DNA of 64,000 nucleotides from contig CAVVZJ010000001.1 in assembly GCA_963752755.1 (NCBI GenBank), positions 434,001 to 498,000 of the forward strand, read 5' to 3'. Shown in pieces: positions 45,347 through 53,916 of this stretch. The translations under genes and the position numbers were made by a program. Each line of letters starts with the position of its first letter. Positions within the stretch are counted from its first letter, which is position 1. The notes beneath the pieces are model-generated. The model had not been told where the DNA came from. It worked only from the letters and a program-made list of their open reading frames with translations, and ran no database searches. The stretch is from CAVVZJ01 sp963752755 (GTDB taxonomy: Bacteria > Planctomycetota > Planctomycetia > Isosphaerales > Isosphaeraceae).

Positions 45347-46090
45347 GTGGAACCGACTGTCAACGAGGCCCCGCCCAACGTCGAGTTCGCCCTGGTCCGG
45401 CTACCCGACGGCGGCTACGAGACGATCCTGGAGGACGAGCTTCCGGCGGGGATGCGGCTCGACGAAATCCCCGAGCACGAGTGGAAGCGGATCGAGGAGG
45501 ACGCCGCCCGCGTCGGCGCGAATCAGCGGACGCGCCGCTACCCGACGATCCACCACAACGTCCGGGCTCAGGCCCACTACATCCGGTGCCGCGAGAACGG
45601 CTGTTCGCACCAGTTCGCGGAGATGCTCGCCCTGCGGAAGTTCCCCGGCCTCAAGACGGACAACATCTTCAACAAGGGCCGCTGCAATGGCAACCAGTTC
45701 GAGAAGGTCCCCGGATTAGGGGACCACTACCGGCGGATTGCCGAGGCGGCGGGCGTGTCCGTCACGGGCCGGTTCTACTGCGCCGGGCTTGCCGACTTCC
45801 CCGGCGATCCGACGGCCTGGGTGTCCGACCGGGGAGACGTACTACGGGTGGCACGTGCGAAGGGCATGCGGGTCCACGGCTACGTCGAGCACGACCCCGG
45901 CGAGCGTCCCCCGATGCCCGACGTCCCGGTCGCGCCCGAACTGATCGAGGCCGAGGTCGCGGCCCGGCTGGAGGAAGACCCCGGGCTCCGCATCGACGAC
46001 GTCCGCGAGGAGGTCAAGAAGCTGCGGACCGGGGCCGTCGATCCGAACCCCCTGATCGTCCAGGACGAGGGGGTGGGCGATGCCCCGTGA
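45347..46090 (+). CDS. Phage protein, function unknown
   Basis: 247 residues from GTG 45347 after GGAGAC. Contains HYIRCRENGCSHQFAEMLAL and GRCNGNQFEKVPGLGDHYRR; the C and H residues could be a zinc site (CxxxxC...H). The last third is acidic and helical (EAEVAARLEEDPGLRIDDVR). It overlaps the start of a tiny membrane protein by 11 bp. No family recognised. Confidence 0.5.
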   Translation: MEPTVNEAPPNVEFALVRLPDGGYETILEDELPAGMRLDEIPEHEWKRIEEDAARVGANQRTRRYPTIHHNVRAQAHYIRCRENGCSHQFAEMLALRKFPGLKTDNIFNKGRCNGNQFEKVPGLGDHYRRIAEAAGVSVTGRFYCAGLADFPGDPTAWVSDRGDVLRVARAKGMRVHGYVEHDPGERPPMPDVPVAPELIEAEVAARLEEDPGLRIDDVREEVKKLRTGAVDPNPLIVQDEGVGDAP

Positions 46091-46187
46091 AGTGGTGGCG
46101 GTCGTCCTCCTCGTCCTCCTGGCCGGTTCCTTCGCCCTGTGGTTCATCCTCTTCGTGCTTCGCAACGACTGGAGACTCCGACCGTGA
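46080..46187 (+). CDS. 35-residue single-pass membrane peptide
   Basis: ATG 46080 opens MPREVVAVVLLVLLAGSFAL followed by WFILFVLRNDWRLRP and TGA 46185-46187. A transmembrane helix fills residues 5-27, with a basic C-terminus. It overlaps the previous stop by 11 bp and the next gene's GTG start by four (GTGA), so it is translationally coupled on both sides. Too short for common gene finders. A holin- or spanin-like helper for the adjacent protease is possible. Confidence 0.6.
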   Translation: MPREVVAVVLLVLLAGSFALWFILFVLRNDWRLRP

Positions 46188-47332
46188 TCCCGACTTCGAT
46201 TCGCACCTGCATGGCCCTCGATCTGACCGGCGACCGGGCGGTCGAGGCGGCCCGGCTCGCGTTGCTGGAACACGAAGGCAACCAGCCGCCGACGCAGGCG
46301 GCCTCGGCGATGTTCGGCTACGGCCGGCTCAGCGTCGAGGCGGCCCCGCACTTCATCCCGGCCGCGATCAGCCTGATCGGCAAGACCTGGCAGCCGGGAC
46401 GGACCCTCGGCGTCGGCTTCCTCGGCGGCTCCGACACTCAGCGCTCGAAGGTGAGGCGCTGGGTCCAGGAGTGGAGCCAGTTCGCCAACATCGGATTCGA
46501 CTTCAACGCGACCCGTCCCGAGCTTCGGGTGGACTTCACCCCGAACGCCGGGAGCTGGTCGCTGATCGGGACCGACGCCCTGACCGTGCCCGCCGGCCAG
46601 CCGACGATCAACTTCGGCTGGGTGACGAACACGTCGGACGACACCAGCGACCGGGCGGTGATCCTCCACGAGTTCGGCCACGCGCTCTCGCTCGGACATG
46701 AGCAGTCGTCGCCGGGCCAGGACATCCAGTGGAACTACCCCAAGGCGTTCGCCTACTACATGGCGACGCAGGGTTGGTCCGCCGAGATGGTCCAGCAGAA
46801 CGTCTTCGACGTCTATGGCCGGTCGCAGGTCGAGGGGACGCCCTACGACCGGGCGAGCATCATGCAGTACCCGGTGCCGGCCGAACTGACCCTGGACGGC
46901 CGGGGGATCGGCTGGAACACCGACCTGTCCGACCTGGACAAGCAGCACATCGCGGCGATCCTGCCGGGCCGCGCGACGCCGCCCACGCCGCCGCCGCCCC
47001 GTCCCCCCGGCCGGGCGACGATCCTCTTCAACGGCCCGGCGGCGATGACGACGATCGACCAGCCGGGCTCGCCGGCCCGGTTCGAGATGGCGGTCCCCGG
47101 CGGGCCGGGGAGGTCCACCGTCGTCAAGCTGGCGGTCGTCGTCGAGCACGACCCGAGCCGCCGGCCCCGCGTGCTGGCGACCCCCTCGGGGATGCAGCCG
47201 TTCGCCCTCGGGATGCCCGGCGGCCGGGGCACGTTCCAGTTCAAGTCGGGCGTCTATGACCTCGACGTCTTCCACTCCCTGCCGCACGGCACCGGGCGCG
47301 TGTGGATCAAGGCTGTCACCAACGCCGGCTGA
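46184..47332 (+). CDS. Phage-encoded astacin-like zinc metalloprotease
   Basis: GTG 46184 overlaps the peptide stop. Residues ~60-270 match the host metalloprotease at 2904: GSWSLIG, TINFGW, the zinc motif HEFGHALSLGHEQ and the Met-turn candidate SIMQYPVP. No signal peptide is present. A Pro-rich hinge (TPPTPPPPRPPGR) leads to a ~120-residue beta-rich C-terminal domain (ATILFNGPAAMTTIDQPGSP; VVKLAVVVEHDP) different from the host copy. A metzincin in a phage structural operon could digest cell-surface protein during entry or exit. I saw no recognisable peptidoglycan hydrolase in the prophage. Confidence 0.75.
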   Translation: MIPTSIRTCMALDLTGDRAVEAARLALLEHEGNQPPTQAASAMFGYGRLSVEAAPHFIPAAISLIGKTWQPGRTLGVGFLGGSDTQRSKVRRWVQEWSQFANIGFDFNATRPELRVDFTPNAGSWSLIGTDALTVPAGQPTINFGWVTNTSDDTSDRAVILHEFGHALSLGHEQSSPGQDIQWNYPKAFAYYMATQGWSAEMVQQNVFDVYGRSQVEGTPYDRASIMQYPVPAELTLDGRGIGWNTDLSDLDKQHIAAILPGRATPPTPPPPRPPGRATILFNGPAAMTTIDQPGSPARFEMAVPGGPGRSTVVKLAVVVEHDPSRRPRVLATPSGMQPFALGMPGGRGTFQFKSGVYDLDVFHSLPHGTGRVWIKAVTNAG

Positions 47333-47340
47333 GGCTCGCC

Positions 47341-48498
47341 ATGTCCCGCACGACCTATCAGGATTTGATCGACCACCTGACGGACTTCGTCGGCGGCAAC
47401 CCGTCGGACTCGACGCAGCGCGACGCCAGGCGGGCGATCCAGCAGGCGTTGCGGGACGTGGCGAACGCGCATCGGTGGACGTACCTGCTGGCTCATGGGC
47501 GGGTCATCACCGACCCGCCCTACGTCACCGGCACGATCCGGTACGAGCACGACGGCGGCGCCCTGGCCCGCCAGGTGACGCTGACGGGCGGGACCTGGCC
47601 GGCCTGGGCGATCGGCGGCTACATCCGGGTCGGCTTCCAGGCGTGGAAGGTCGAGCAGCGGGTCAGCGACGCGGTCGTCGTCCTGGACGAGCAGGTCAAC
47701 CCCGGCGTCGATGTCGCGGCGGGGACGAGCTACAAGCTGTACCGCGACGGCTACCTCTTGCCCGAGGACTTCATCGCGACCGACCAGGCCCTCTACGAAC
47801 GGAACTTCGGCGGGATGGATTGGGTCCATCCCCGCGAATGGCTGTTCGAGGAGCGATTCGTGTTCGCCGAGGGCGTGCCCCAGGTTTACTCGGTGATGGG
47901 CGACGCCCTGTATCCGGGCCGGCTGGTGCTGCGGGTGGCCCCGCATCCGGCCGAGCAGAAGACGATCGACTTCCTCTACAACCGCCGGCCCCGGCCCCTG
48001 ACGATCGCCCTGGTCAACGACGGCAAGGCGGCGATCAGCCTGAACGGGACGACGGTGACGGGGACCGGCACGGCCTTCCACGCGACGATGGTGGGCGCGG
48101 TCCTGCGGGTCTCGTCCGACCCCCTGGCGTACCCGACCGGGCCGATCGGGGACAACCCGGCGGCGTTCGAGACGACGATCACCGGCTACAGCAGCGCCAC
48201 GTCGATCACGATTGCCGACGCCTCGCCGACGGCCTTCGGCTCGGCCCGGTACACGATCAGCGACCCGCTCGACGTGGAAGAGGGCGGGATGCTCAACGCG
48301 GTGTATCGGGCGTGCGAGGCCAACCTGGCGATCGGCCGGAATCTCAAGGAGAAGGCGGAGGTGTTGGCTATTTATCAGCAGGCGCTGAAGGACGCCAGGG
48401 CGGCGGACAGCCGGACCTTCGCCGGGCGGGTCGTCGGCGATCAACGGCCGCTCCGGCAGCGCCTCCGCGACATGCCGTGGACGCCCGACGTGGAGTGA
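47341..48498 (+). CDS. Phage head-tail adaptor or tail protein
   Basis: 385 residues from ATG 47341. Starts with a helical segment (MSRTTYQDLIDHLTDFVGGN, then RRAIQQALRDVANAHRWTYL) like tail-tubular/adaptor proteins, then a beta-rich part (TDPPYVTGTIRYEHDGGALA; NDGKAAISLNGTTVTGTGTA) and a helical end. An AT-rich island GGCTATTTATC at 48366 with rare codons (GCT ATT TAT) sits near its 3' end, like the switch element at 39421. Adaptors connect portal and tail. The identification is by position and helix pattern only. Confidence 0.45.
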   Translation: MSRTTYQDLIDHLTDFVGGNPSDSTQRDARRAIQQALRDVANAHRWTYLLAHGRVITDPPYVTGTIRYEHDGGALARQVTLTGGTWPAWAIGGYIRVGFQAWKVEQRVSDAVVVLDEQVNPGVDVAAGTSYKLYRDGYLLPEDFIATDQALYERNFGGMDWVHPREWLFEERFVFAEGVPQVYSVMGDALYPGRLVLRVAPHPAEQKTIDFLYNRRPRPLTIALVNDGKAAISLNGTTVTGTGTAFHATMVGAVLRVSSDPLAYPTGPIGDNPAAFETTITGYSSATSITIADASPTAFGSARYTISDPLDVEEGGMLNAVYRACEANLAIGRNLKEKAEVLAIYQQALKDARAADSRTFAGRVVGDQRPLRQRLRDMPWTPDVE

Positions 48499-48504
48499 CC
48501 AGCC

Positions 48505-48696
48505 ATGCCCCGCCAGTCCGACCCCAAGAAACCGAACGGCCGGGTCCAGATTCGGGACTTCGCCGGCTTCCAGTCCAACACCGACCCGCACGACGTCGAG
48601 CCGGGGGTGGCGACCGAGCAGGTCAACGCCACGTCGATCCGGCCGGGCGAGCTTCGGGTGCGCGGCGGCTACAAGGTCGTCCAGTTCGACGCCTGA
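48505..48696 (+). CDS. Short phage protein (tail/virion N-terminal type)
   Basis: 63 residues: RVQIRDFAGFQSNTDPHDVE then PGVATEQVNATSIRPGELRV and RGGYKVVQFDA. This resembles the N-terminal DFxGG.N..DP..L.PG.A....N....PG.L..R.G pattern of larger phage virion proteins, here as a stand-alone piece. Six bases from the previous gene. Either a truncated copy or a specialised small protein. Confidence 0.55.
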   Translation: MPRQSDPKKPNGRVQIRDFAGFQSNTDPHDVEPGVATEQVNATSIRPGELRVRGGYKVVQFDA

Positions 48697-48708
48697 GAGG
48701 AGCGATCC

Positions 48709-49014
48709 ATGTTCGTGGGATACGTCAAGCTGGGCGGGACCTTCCAGGGGTCGGCCCTGTTCCGCAACGCGTCGGAGACCCCGACGAACATCGACGCCGG
48801 CACCGGCGCGTTCCAGGTGTACGGGCCGGACGGGGCGATGCTCAACGGTTCGGGCTCGCTGACGAAGCTGGACGTGACGGCGGGCCTGTATCAGTACGCC
48901 GTGGAGGCCCTCGGGGAGAACGGCTACGAGAAGGGCCAGAGTTACCGCGTGGTCCTCGCGGCCGAGGTCAGCGGCCTGACGGTGGGCCAGGACCAGGTCT
49001 TCATCGTGACGTGA
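48709..49014 (+). CDS. Phage virion-type beta protein, unknown
   Basis: 101 residues, all beta: VGYVKLGGTFQGSALFRNAS, TPTNIDAGTGAFQVYGPDGA, GLYQYAVEALGENGYEKGQS. Ig-like or baseplate-type fold is likely. The next gene repeats a similar order of strands. No specific family. Confidence 0.5.
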   Translation: MFVGYVKLGGTFQGSALFRNASETPTNIDAGTGAFQVYGPDGAMLNGSGSLTKLDVTAGLYQYAVEALGENGYEKGQSYRVVLAAEVSGLTVGQDQVFIVT

Positions 49015-49024
49015 GGAGGGCGTG

Positions 49025-49830
49025 ATGGCCGGTCGGATGACGACCCTGATCGTGGAAGTGCTCCGGTCTTCCGGCTCGTTGCTGGCCGGCTCGGCGTCCG
49101 ACTCGCGCTGACGCTGGCCGACGTGGCGGCGGCGAGCCGCCATGTGAGCGGCGCCGGCACGACGACGCTGGCGATGGCCGACGCCTCCGAGGCGGCCCGC
49201 GACGTGGCGTCGGCGGCGACGTCGTCCCTGGTGGTCTCGCCGGTCGCCGAGCGCGCCCTGGCGGTGTTCGCGGAGACGCCGTTGCGGTTCAAGGGGACGG
49301 GCGCGGCGGCGACGCGGGCCCTCGGCGGCTCGGCGGTCGGCAACCTGGGGAGCGGCTACCTGGGGGCGTACCGCCAGGGTCAGACCGTGGCCCTCGGGGT
49401 GCGGACGACCGGCTCCCAGGGCCGGACGGCGATGCCCGACGCGGCGCCGGTGGCGGACGTGTACAACGACGCGGGCCAGCGCGTCGCGTCGCTGGCGTTG
49501 CCGCTGATCGACGACGACCAGGGCGGGGTGTTCGCCCTGCCGCTTTTCCTGGGGACGGGGTTCGCGGTGGGTAGATATAGGGTGGCGTACCGCTACCGGG
49601 CGGGGACGTTCACCGGGCTCAAGCTCGACTCGTTCGACGTGAGCCCCGGCGGCGACCCGTCCGGGCCGGTCATCGGACTCTTCGCCTACGACCGTCCCGA
49701 GGCCCGGTATGTGGTGGCCCAGACGGCGGACGGCACCTTGATCCAGGGCGCAACCCCCGCATCTGACGGGGACGCCCGGAACCTGGGGACTAACTCTCCC
49801 CCCTTTCGGAGCGACGGCCATGAACGGTGA
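49025..49830 (+). CDS. Phage virion-type protein, one frameshift near the start
   Basis: ATG 49025 (MAGRMTTLIVEVLRSSGSLL) must shift near 49085 to continue LALTLADVAAASRHVSGAGT. The body (GQTVALGVRTTGSQGRTAMP, DVYNDAGQRVASLALPLID, FAVGRYRVAYRYRAGTFTGL) is beta-rich like the gene before it. It contains GGGTAGATATAGGG (49569) using the rare codons GGT AGA TAT AGG. The C-terminal ~25 residues run through the hairpin element at 49782 and overlap the next start, so the natural stop may be earlier. Function: likely tail or fibre-attached. Confidence 0.45.
49569..49583 (+). promoter_or_regulatory. GGGTAGATA element, copy 3 (inside a gene)
   Basis: GGGTAGATATAGGGT read as codons GTG GGT AGA TAT AGG, all rare here where GGC CGG TAC would be expected. 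Best explained by a functional DNA element embedded in coding sequence. Confidence 0.4.
49782..49803 (+). repeat. Conserved hairpin element, copy 1
   Basis: CCTGGGGACTAACTCTCCCC with GGGGA/TCCCC stem, 17 bp before the ATG at 49820. Copies at 51012 (looser) and 55612, all on the plus strand in the late region. Confidence 0.5.
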
Positions 49831-50431
49831 CTTCTTCGGATTCGGCCAGCACGCCGAGGCGCACGTCGAGCGGGCCGGCGGCCGGATCGACCTGGCCGGC
49901 GTGCAGCTCGATCTCGGCGGCCTCGACCCGTTGAATCTGGCCGTCGGCGGCCACTTCACGATCGAGTGCTTCGACGCCGAGGGCCACAAGAAGTGGGAGG
50001 AGACGGCCAAGAACGGCGTCACCAACCTGGCGCTCAACGACATCCTCAACGTCTATCTCCGCAACACCACCCAGAAGGCGTCGTGGTACATCGGGCTGGT
50101 GGACGGGGGCGTCTCCTTCAGCGCGTTCGCGGCGGCCGACTACGTCGGCAGCCACGGCGGCTGGACCGAGAACAAGGCGTACTCCGGCTCGACCCGGCCG
50201 CAATGGTCGCCGGGGGCCGCCGCCAGCCAGTCCGTCTCGAACTCGTCCACCGTCGATTTCGCGATGACCGGCACGGCCACGATCAAGGGCCTGTTCCTGA
50301 TCTCGGACAGCGACAACAGCCAGGAACTCGGCCTGATCTTCAGCACGGCCGCGTTCTCCGGCGGCAACCAGGGCGTGAACAACGGCGACACGCTCAAGAT
50401 CACCTACACGGTCTCGGCGGCGTCCTCGTGA
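49820..50431 (+). CDS. Phage tail-type structural protein
   Basis: 203 residues. DPLNLAVGGHFTIECFDAEG, AKNGVTNLALNDILNVYLRN, NKAYSGSTRPQWSPGAAASQ and ATIKGLFLISDSD follow the pattern seen in phage tail or capsid-decorating proteins: virion beta fold with a TxxIxGxFLxxD motif. Preceded by the conserved hairpin element and a weak GGAG site. Role: likely tail fibre or tail tip component. Confidence 0.55.
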   Translation: MNGDFFGFGQHAEAHVERAGGRIDLAGVQLDLGGLDPLNLAVGGHFTIECFDAEGHKKWEETAKNGVTNLALNDILNVYLRNTTQKASWYIGLVDGGVSFSAFAAADYVGSHGGWTENKAYSGSTRPQWSPGAAASQSVSNSSTVDFAMTGTATIKGLFLISDSDNSQELGLIFSTAAFSGGNQGVNNGDTLKITYTVSAASS

Positions 50432-50506
50432 TCCGGGCCTCCGGGACAACGCGGGCGGGGCGTCGCGACGCGCGGCCCCCGCCCGTTCCATAGCGGGAGC
50501 AAGGCC

Positions 50507-50938
50507 ATGTTGATTCGCACGGCCGGCTACGAGGGGTTCAGCACGGCCCAGGACTTGATCAGCTACCTGAGCACGACCCGGATCAGCGGGGCGGCGATCT
50601 CGACGTCGGCGGCCCGCACCGGCGCGCAGGGGCTCCGCGTCACCACGACGGGCAGCGGCTTCAACCAGTACGCCGCCATGCCCGCGTTCGTCCAGTCGGG
50701 CACCGAGAAGAAGACCAACACGACGATGATCGCCGGGCTGGCCTTCCGGGTCTCGGCCCTGCCGACCGGCTCGAACAAGATGCACCTGCTCCAGCTCATC
50801 GACACCCTGACGTACAACAACGTCGCCGTCTCGGTCTTCCTCAACTCGTCCGGCGAGCTGCGGTTCACCGTCGGCGGCACGACCACCCAGGCGTCCGACA
50901 CCGGCTACGCCGGCCCGACGATCCAGACGGGGACGTGA
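50507..50938 (+). CDS. Truncated lectin-like tail fibre protein
   Basis: 143 residues: MLIRTAGYEGFSTAQDLISY and TGAQGLRVTTTGSGFNQYAA, AFRVSALPTGSNKMHLLQLI, SSGELRFTVGGTTTQASDTG. This is the start of a concanavalin/LamG-like jelly roll common in phage fibres (typically >250 residues). It ends abruptly (GPTIQTGT-stop) just before the inserted cassette, so it is probably cut off. The remaining part of the fold was not found downstream. Confidence 0.5.
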   Translation: MLIRTAGYEGFSTAQDLISYLSTTRISGAAISTSAARTGAQGLRVTTTGSGFNQYAAMPAFVQSGTEKKTNTTMIAGLAFRVSALPTGSNKMHLLQLIDTLTYNNVAVSVFLNSSGELRFTVGGTTTQASDTGYAGPTIQTGT

Positions 50939-50996
50939 TTGGACGCTATAAACACCTGTCATCAAATGACTTAAGGTATGGTCCCGACCCCGGCCC

Positions 50997-51138
50997 GGCC
51001 CCCGTCGGGGGCCTGGGTGACTAACCTTCTCCCCCTGGGATTTTTGCACTACAGGATCGGCCTGACTGGTTGGGCTTGTGCCGATTAGTCCGGCTTTGAG
51101 GTCAGGGCGCCGACCGTGCGTCCGCGGACGCACGGTCG
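50997..51138. promoter_or_regulatory. Hairpin, conserved element copy 2 and second palindrome at a convergence point
   Basis: The gap 50939-51162 contains a perfect 7-bp hairpin GGCCCCC-GTC-GGGGGCC (50997-51013), a looser copy of the CCTGGG...CTCCCCC element (51012-51035) followed by TTTTT, and a perfect 28-bp palindrome (51111-51138, half CGACCGTGCGTCCG). The palindrome repeats the core of the one at 39383-39418. It lies between convergent genes, so terminator or border marker is possible as well as operator. Confidence 0.5.
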
Positions 51139-51162
51139 CCCGGCTGGCCCTTACCGACGTGG

Positions 51163-51396
51163 TCAACTGTTCTTCTGTCCAGTATTGACGCCCTCCGGGG
51201 GCTCCCAATCGTCGGATTCGCACCAGGCCAGGGGGGCCCAGAAGACGTGGCGTTCGCCCCGAAGCCGCGTGAGAACGTAGCGGCCCGAGGAGTCGCGGGT
51301 GCCGGGGATGCCGCCCGGCACTTCGGAGGCGATCGCGGAGAGGAGGACGAGCAGCTTGCGGGCACGGACCACTTCGGGCGGCGGGTCTGGGGTCAT
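51163..51396 (-). CDS. Small unknown protein in the inserted cassette
   Basis: 77 residues from MTPDPPPEVVRARKLLVLLS, ending VNTGQKNS. It overlaps the upstream gene's stop by four bases (ATGA), so it is coupled to it. Contains RYVLTRLRGERHVFWAPLAW, which looks like a short beta sheet. No known family. Confidence 0.5.
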   Translation of the reverse strand: MTPDPPPEVVRARKLLVLLSAIASEVPGGIPGTRDSSGRYVLTRLRGERHVFWAPLAWCESDDWEPPEGVNTGQKNS

Positions 51397-52601
51397 GATT
51401 CCTCCTTGGACGGGGGCTCGACTCGATACTCGGACTCGACGGTCCCCAGATCGGGGTTGCCTCGGACGTGCAAGGGAATCCAGAACCGACCGTGGAGGCC
51501 CTTCCGTCCGAACAGGGGTCGCGACTCTTCGTAGTGCGCGAAGTGGCCCCGGCACTTGTGGATGGCCCTGCGGAGCCCCTGCGTCTCCGACTGGCCTTCG
51601 GTGCGGAGCACGCGACGCATGGGGTCGATGTCGATGGTGTGGAACCGCACGAACGGCCGCCGGCCGCCCTTCTTCCGCTCCCGGTTCAGGTCGCGGTCGG
51701 GATCGACGGGCCGCGTCGTCACGTTCTTGCAGTTCATCAGCGAGATCGCAAACAGGGCGGGCATGAGCATCACCCCGAGCGAGCCCACGAGGTCTTCGTG
51801 GTCCTTCTTGGGGAGGTCCTCGGGACTGAGGACGTTCCACCACGGCGCCCCGAGGATACTGCCTGCCTTGTCGATGGCGAGATTGCAGCCCGCGAAGTGG
51901 GAGAGCCGGGCGCCCCGGCTGGTGATGAGGCGGCCGTTGATCCGCCAGGCGAGGCGATCCTGGATCAGCAACTCGGGGACTTGGCCGTCGGCGATTTGCT
52001 TCGCCGTCTTGGCCAGGAAGATCAGCGTTTGCTCGCGCGTGCCGAGGGCCATGAAGGCGGCCTCCTGGTCCTCGGCCTGGGCGACCTGCTGGATGGCCCG
52101 AGCGTCGATCTGGGGGGCCAGCTCGCTCATCTGGGCCTGCACGTTGCGGAGCAGGGCGGCCCGCCCCTCCGGGGAGCCGAGTTCCTGGAGCAATTCGGCC
52201 CGGCTCTCGGTCCCGAACAGCCACCCCCAACGATCGGGCAAGGTCTGCGCCGACTCCGGCACCCCGTTCGCGATGATCCGCGAGGGGCGGTCCATTTCGA
52301 TGAAGAGGTCCGGGAACGGCGGCATGCACGCCGGGAAGTCGTTGGCGAACTCCCAATACTCCTTGGAGTCCTCCGCATAGAAATACTCCGAGACGTTGTC
52401 GGCGACCACCACCGTCGCCCGAGCCACGTCCTCCTGGAGTTGGCGACGCTCCTCGTGCCAGCGTCGCATCCAGTCGTCGTCGCGTGCCCTGGCCTCGCAC
52501 CAGGCGGGCAGGAACCACCGCAACTCGAAGATTTGGTCGGCCAACCGCGTAGGCCGACCGAACCGCGTCTCATCACGCTTCCGTTTGTTTGGTCTCGGCA
52601 T
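51393..52601 (-). CDS. Unknown protein of the inserted cassette
   Basis: 402 residues, leftward against the late genes. N-terminus charged (MPRPNKRKRDETRFGRPTRL), then a helical middle (QIDARAIQQVAQAEDQEAAF). The C-terminus HKCRGHFAHYEESRPLFGRK plus GRFWIPLHVRGNPDLGTVES recalls a CRGHF..Y....PLFG..GR(F/Y)W...HVRG pattern I have seen in hypothetical proteins of varied bacteria. No enzymatic signature is certain. Probably part of a mobile or accessory insertion in the phage fibre region. Confidence 0.55.
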   Translation of the reverse strand: MPRPNKRKRDETRFGRPTRLADQIFELRWFLPAWCEARARDDDWMRRWHEERRQLQEDVARATVVVADNVSEYFYAEDSKEYWEFANDFPACMPPFPDLFIEMDRPSRIIANGVPESAQTLPDRWGWLFGTESRAELLQELGSPEGRAALLRNVQAQMSELAPQIDARAIQQVAQAEDQEAAFMALGTREQTLIFLAKTAKQIADGQVPELLIQDRLAWRINGRLITSRGARLSHFAGCNLAIDKAGSILGAPWWNVLSPEDLPKKDHEDLVGSLGVMLMPALFAISLMNCKNVTTRPVDPDRDLNRERKKGGRRPFVRFHTIDIDPMRRVLRTEGQSETQGLRRAIHKCRGHFAHYEESRPLFGRKGLHGRFWIPLHVRGNPDLGTVESEYRVEPPSKEES

Positions 52602-52734
52602 CCTTGCCTGTTCCTTCCTTGGGTTCCTCGCGAGGCGGAAACTCGATCACGATGTCGCCGTCGAAGGTCCATCGGTGCGGCCCCCGGTGCCCCTTGGGCA
52701 AGCGGCAGGCGCAGGGTCGGTCGAGGGCCGCCAC
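52573..52734 (-). CDS. Small CxLPxGHxGPH-type protein
   Basis: 53 residues from GTG 52734, possibly longer on the 5' side but interrupted by the IS end at ~52.8 kb. It contains CACRLPKGHRGPHRWTFDG, a Cys/His motif common in tiny phage and actinobacterial proteins that may hold zinc. It overlaps the 402-residue gene start by 29 bp. Confidence 0.45.
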   Translation of the reverse strand: MAALDRPCACRLPKGHRGPHRWTFDGDIVIEFPPREEPKEGTGKDAETKQTEA

Positions 52735-52801
52735 TCGGGGGCGGACATGGTGGGGTACTCTCTTTCTGTGGTCATCCCGTAGGGGATGGGGGATTAAGAG
52801 C

Positions 52802-53701
52802 GCTCGGAAATAATGAGCCGAACGGCACACTGACTGCTCCTTCGTGAATCGGAGAGTGAGCCCCGGGACCGAAGGAGCACAGGCCATGAAACCGCTCGTC
52901 AGCGATGCCCTCTGGGAACGCCTCCAACCGCTGCTGCCGCCCCCGCCCCCACGCCGCTTCCGCTTCCCCGGCCGCAAGCCCCTGGATTACCGCAAGATCC
53001 TCACCGGCATCCTCTTCGTGCTCAAGACCGGCATCGCCTGGGACGACCTGCCCGCCGAGTGGGGCTGCGGCTGCGGCAAGACCTGTAGTCACTACCTGCG
53101 ACTCTGGCACCAGGCGGGCGTCTGGCTCAAGTTGCACGCCGTGTTGCTGGCCGAACTCAACGGCGCCGACCAGATCGACTGGGAGCGGGCGCTGATCGAC
53201 GCCTCCTTTGCCGAGGCTCCCGAAGGGGGCGAGGACACGGGCCCAAATCCCACCGACCGCGGCAGATCGGGCAGCAAGCACCACGTGATGACCGATGCGC
53301 ACGGTATCCCCTTGTCCGCGACCGTGACCGCGGCCAACGTCAACGAGGTCACGCAAGTCTTCGCGGTCCTGGACGACATGCCGCCGGTCGGCGGCAAGCC
53401 CGGGCCGAAGCGGCAGAAGCCCGAGCGCCTGCAAGGCGACCGCGGCTATGACTCCGAACCGGTGCGGCAGGAGTTGCGCCGGCGGGGGATCACCCCGATC
53501 CTGGCCGCCCGCAACACCGAGCACGGGAGCGGGCTGGGGGTCTTCCGCTGGTTCGTGGAGCGGACCATCTCCTGGCTGCATTCGTTCGGCCGCCTGCGGC
53601 CGTCTGGATCGGCTCACGGAGCTTCAGGAGGCGTTCCTCCATCTGGCCTGTGCCCTGATCTGTTTGAGGTTCCTGGGACCATAACCTCATTTTTTCCGAG
53701 C
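52802..53701 (+). mobile_element. IS5-family insertion sequence with ~16-bp terminal inverted repeats
   Basis: Ends GCTCGGAAATAATGAG (52802-52817) and CTCATTTTTTCCGAGC (53686-53701), inverse complements with one mismatch. About 900 bp with one transposase gene. The exact outer borders and target duplication are not clear; a TTA-like flank is possible. It lies between the leftward cassette and the late genes. Confidence 0.65.
52886..53684 (+). CDS. IS5-family DDE transposase, one frameshift
   Basis: Starts MKPLVSDALWERLQPLLPPP. Catalytic core: ALIDASFAEAPEGGEDTGPN (first Asp), KHHVMTDAHGIPLSATVTAA, LQGDRGYDSEP (second Asp) and FRWFVERTISWLHSFGRLR (Glu). After GRLR one extra base near 53605 turns the end into nonsense. 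The other frame gives LDRLTELQEAFLHLACALIC and stops at 53684, the usual IS5 C-terminus. Might be an inactive copy or a read error. Confidence 0.8.
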
Positions 53702-53916
53702 TCTAATACTATCCGTTACGATCTCCTGCCGGATTTGCATTGATGCGTGACATCGGATTCCGCAACTCTCTGACCTCTCTTGATTTGCGTCGGGTTACAT
53801 GGACGCAATTGCCAAGAATCGATCATTCGAGCGATGCCGTAAACCATTGTCTTGCAATAAGTTGTACGACGTAACGGAGTAGTACTAAGGGGGCAGGGGT
53901 CCGGCCAGCCAGCCAG
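53702..53916. other. AT-rich gap without a gene
   Basis: Noticeably AT-richer than the surroundings and without a supported ORF. May represent original phage or cassette DNA exposed by the IS. With 54190-54365 it brackets a small minus-strand gene. Confidence 0.3.

Noticed and set aside
47254..50049. 931-codon minus-strand frame
   Set aside because: Shadow of the late phage genes; the low-complexity composition lacks any motif.
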